NCBI GenBank assembly: GCA_963806015.1
Contig: CAWDWM010000012.1
Coordinates: 124,001-188,000, forward strand
DNA length: 64,000 nucleotides
Source of the DNA: JAOPZW01 sp963806015
GTDB taxonomy: Bacteria; Actinomycetota; Thermoleophilia; Solirubrobacterales; Solirubrobacteraceae
Reading direction: 5' to 3'
The position numbers were made by a program, and so were the translations under genes. Within the stretch, counting starts at the first letter, position 1; each line of letters begins with the position of its first letter. The notes beneath the pieces were generated by a model. That model searched no databases, was not told the DNA's origin, and saw only the letters and a list, made by a program, of their open reading frames with translations. This document shows, in pieces, positions 63,759 through 64,000 of this stretch.

Positions 63759-64000
63759 GTGCGAGCCAGTCAGGCGGGCCCGGCGATCGGGCTGCTCGCC
63801 CAGCTGCTGCTGCTCGCCGCCCTGGCGGCCACCGCCGGGGTGGGCGCCGCCGGCTGGGTCGTCGGCGTCGCCTGCGCCGCGGCGATGGCGGCGGCGCTGG
63901 CGCGGGGACTCGCGCTCCGCGCCGGCGACCGGCTCGGGCCGGCGTCGTGGGTGACGCTCGCGCGGGCCACGCTCGCCGTGGGCGTCGCCGCGCTGGTGGC
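63759..64000 (+). CDS. CDP-alcohol phosphatidyltransferase family protein (partial)
   Basis: GTG at 63759 with a good ribosome site (GGAGG, 5 bases before). Open to the window edge, about 80 residues visible. Two hydrophobic segments (IGLLAQLLLLAALAATAGVG, then WVVGVACAAAMAAALARG), then RLGPASWVTLARATLAVGVAAL, a lead-in typical of CDP-alcohol phosphatidyltransferases. The catalytic DGxxAR motif would lie beyond the window, so the call is tentative. Confidence 0.6.
   Translation, partial: MRASQAGPAIGLLAQLLLLAALAATAGVGAAGWVVGVACAAAMAAALARGLALRAGDRLGPASWVTLARATLAVGVAALV

Overview
The window is high-GC DNA with an actinobacterial gene order. On sequence character and family resemblance it looks like a member of the Thermoleophilia (Solirubrobacterales-like). 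Supporting points are GTG/TTG starts, dense ATGA/GTGA stop-start overlaps, a Rieske/split cytochrome b/cytochrome c gene set, a YidC with an extra cysteine-containing loop, and LuxR-type large ATP-binding regulators. The taxon is an inference; no rRNA gene is present.

Layout. (1) 1-8547 is the replication-origin neighbourhood: recF (partial), dnaN and dnaA on the minus strand, a candidate oriC at 3527-3790, then rpmH, rnpA, yidD, yidC, jag/khpB, rsmG, parA and parB on the plus strand, ending in tRNA-Ile(GAT). (2) 8548-24533 is a 16-kb genomic island inserted in the 3' end of tRNA-Ile. It is bounded by a 42-bp perfect direct repeat (8506-8547 and 24492-24533) and carries its own tyrosine integrase, excisionase-like HTH protein and frameshifted RepA-like ATPase. 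Its cargo is defence-like: a SacI-like type II restriction enzyme, a C5-cytosine methyltransferase and a Vsr nickase on the left. To the right of the integrase are two modules I cannot match to a named system. One is an all-helical protein, an AAA+ ATPase and a deoxyribosyltransferase-like/MazG fusion. The other is an Lrp-like regulator and a membrane protein divergent from a small helical protein and a papain-like protease, with two 16-bp palindromes between them. (3) 24534-40256 resumes the chromosome: a decayed SnoaL-like gene, a GH30 glycosidase, a bifunctional nuclease, an aminotransferase-ddl pair, membrane and secreted proteins, a phosphodiesterase-like enzyme, a GT-C-like membrane protein and two tandem LuxR-type ATPase regulators. 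(4) 40257-46502 holds a methyltransferase, an acyl-CoA dehydrogenase, an OsmC protein and a cyclic-nucleotide-binding protein, divergent from a BTAD-hydrolase-adenylate cyclase fusion, then YmdB. (5) 46529-58325 is a long plus-strand run: an AI-2E-type permease, an ABC exporter, a GNAT, the haem genes hemB, an AhbA-AhbB-like fusion and hemL, the cytochrome bc complex, menG/ubiE and a polyprenyl diphosphate synthase. (6) 58394-64000 holds a two-component system, a zinc-ribbon protein, tatA, tatC, a TPR-like protein, tRNA-Lys(CTT), a methyltransferase and a partial CDP-alcohol phosphatidyltransferase.

How genes fit together. The dnaA/parAB side is ordinary chromosome maintenance. The haem, cytochrome bc, quinone and Tat genes form a respiratory block; the Rieske protein carries a twin-arginine signal and tatA/tatC lie 6 kb away. 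The island is the accessory region and the most likely place for new biology. Frames are broken at G/C runs in three island genes and in the SnoaL-like gene beside attR, so either base-level errors or decay must be settled there. I saw no CRISPR array, rRNA operon or IS transposase.
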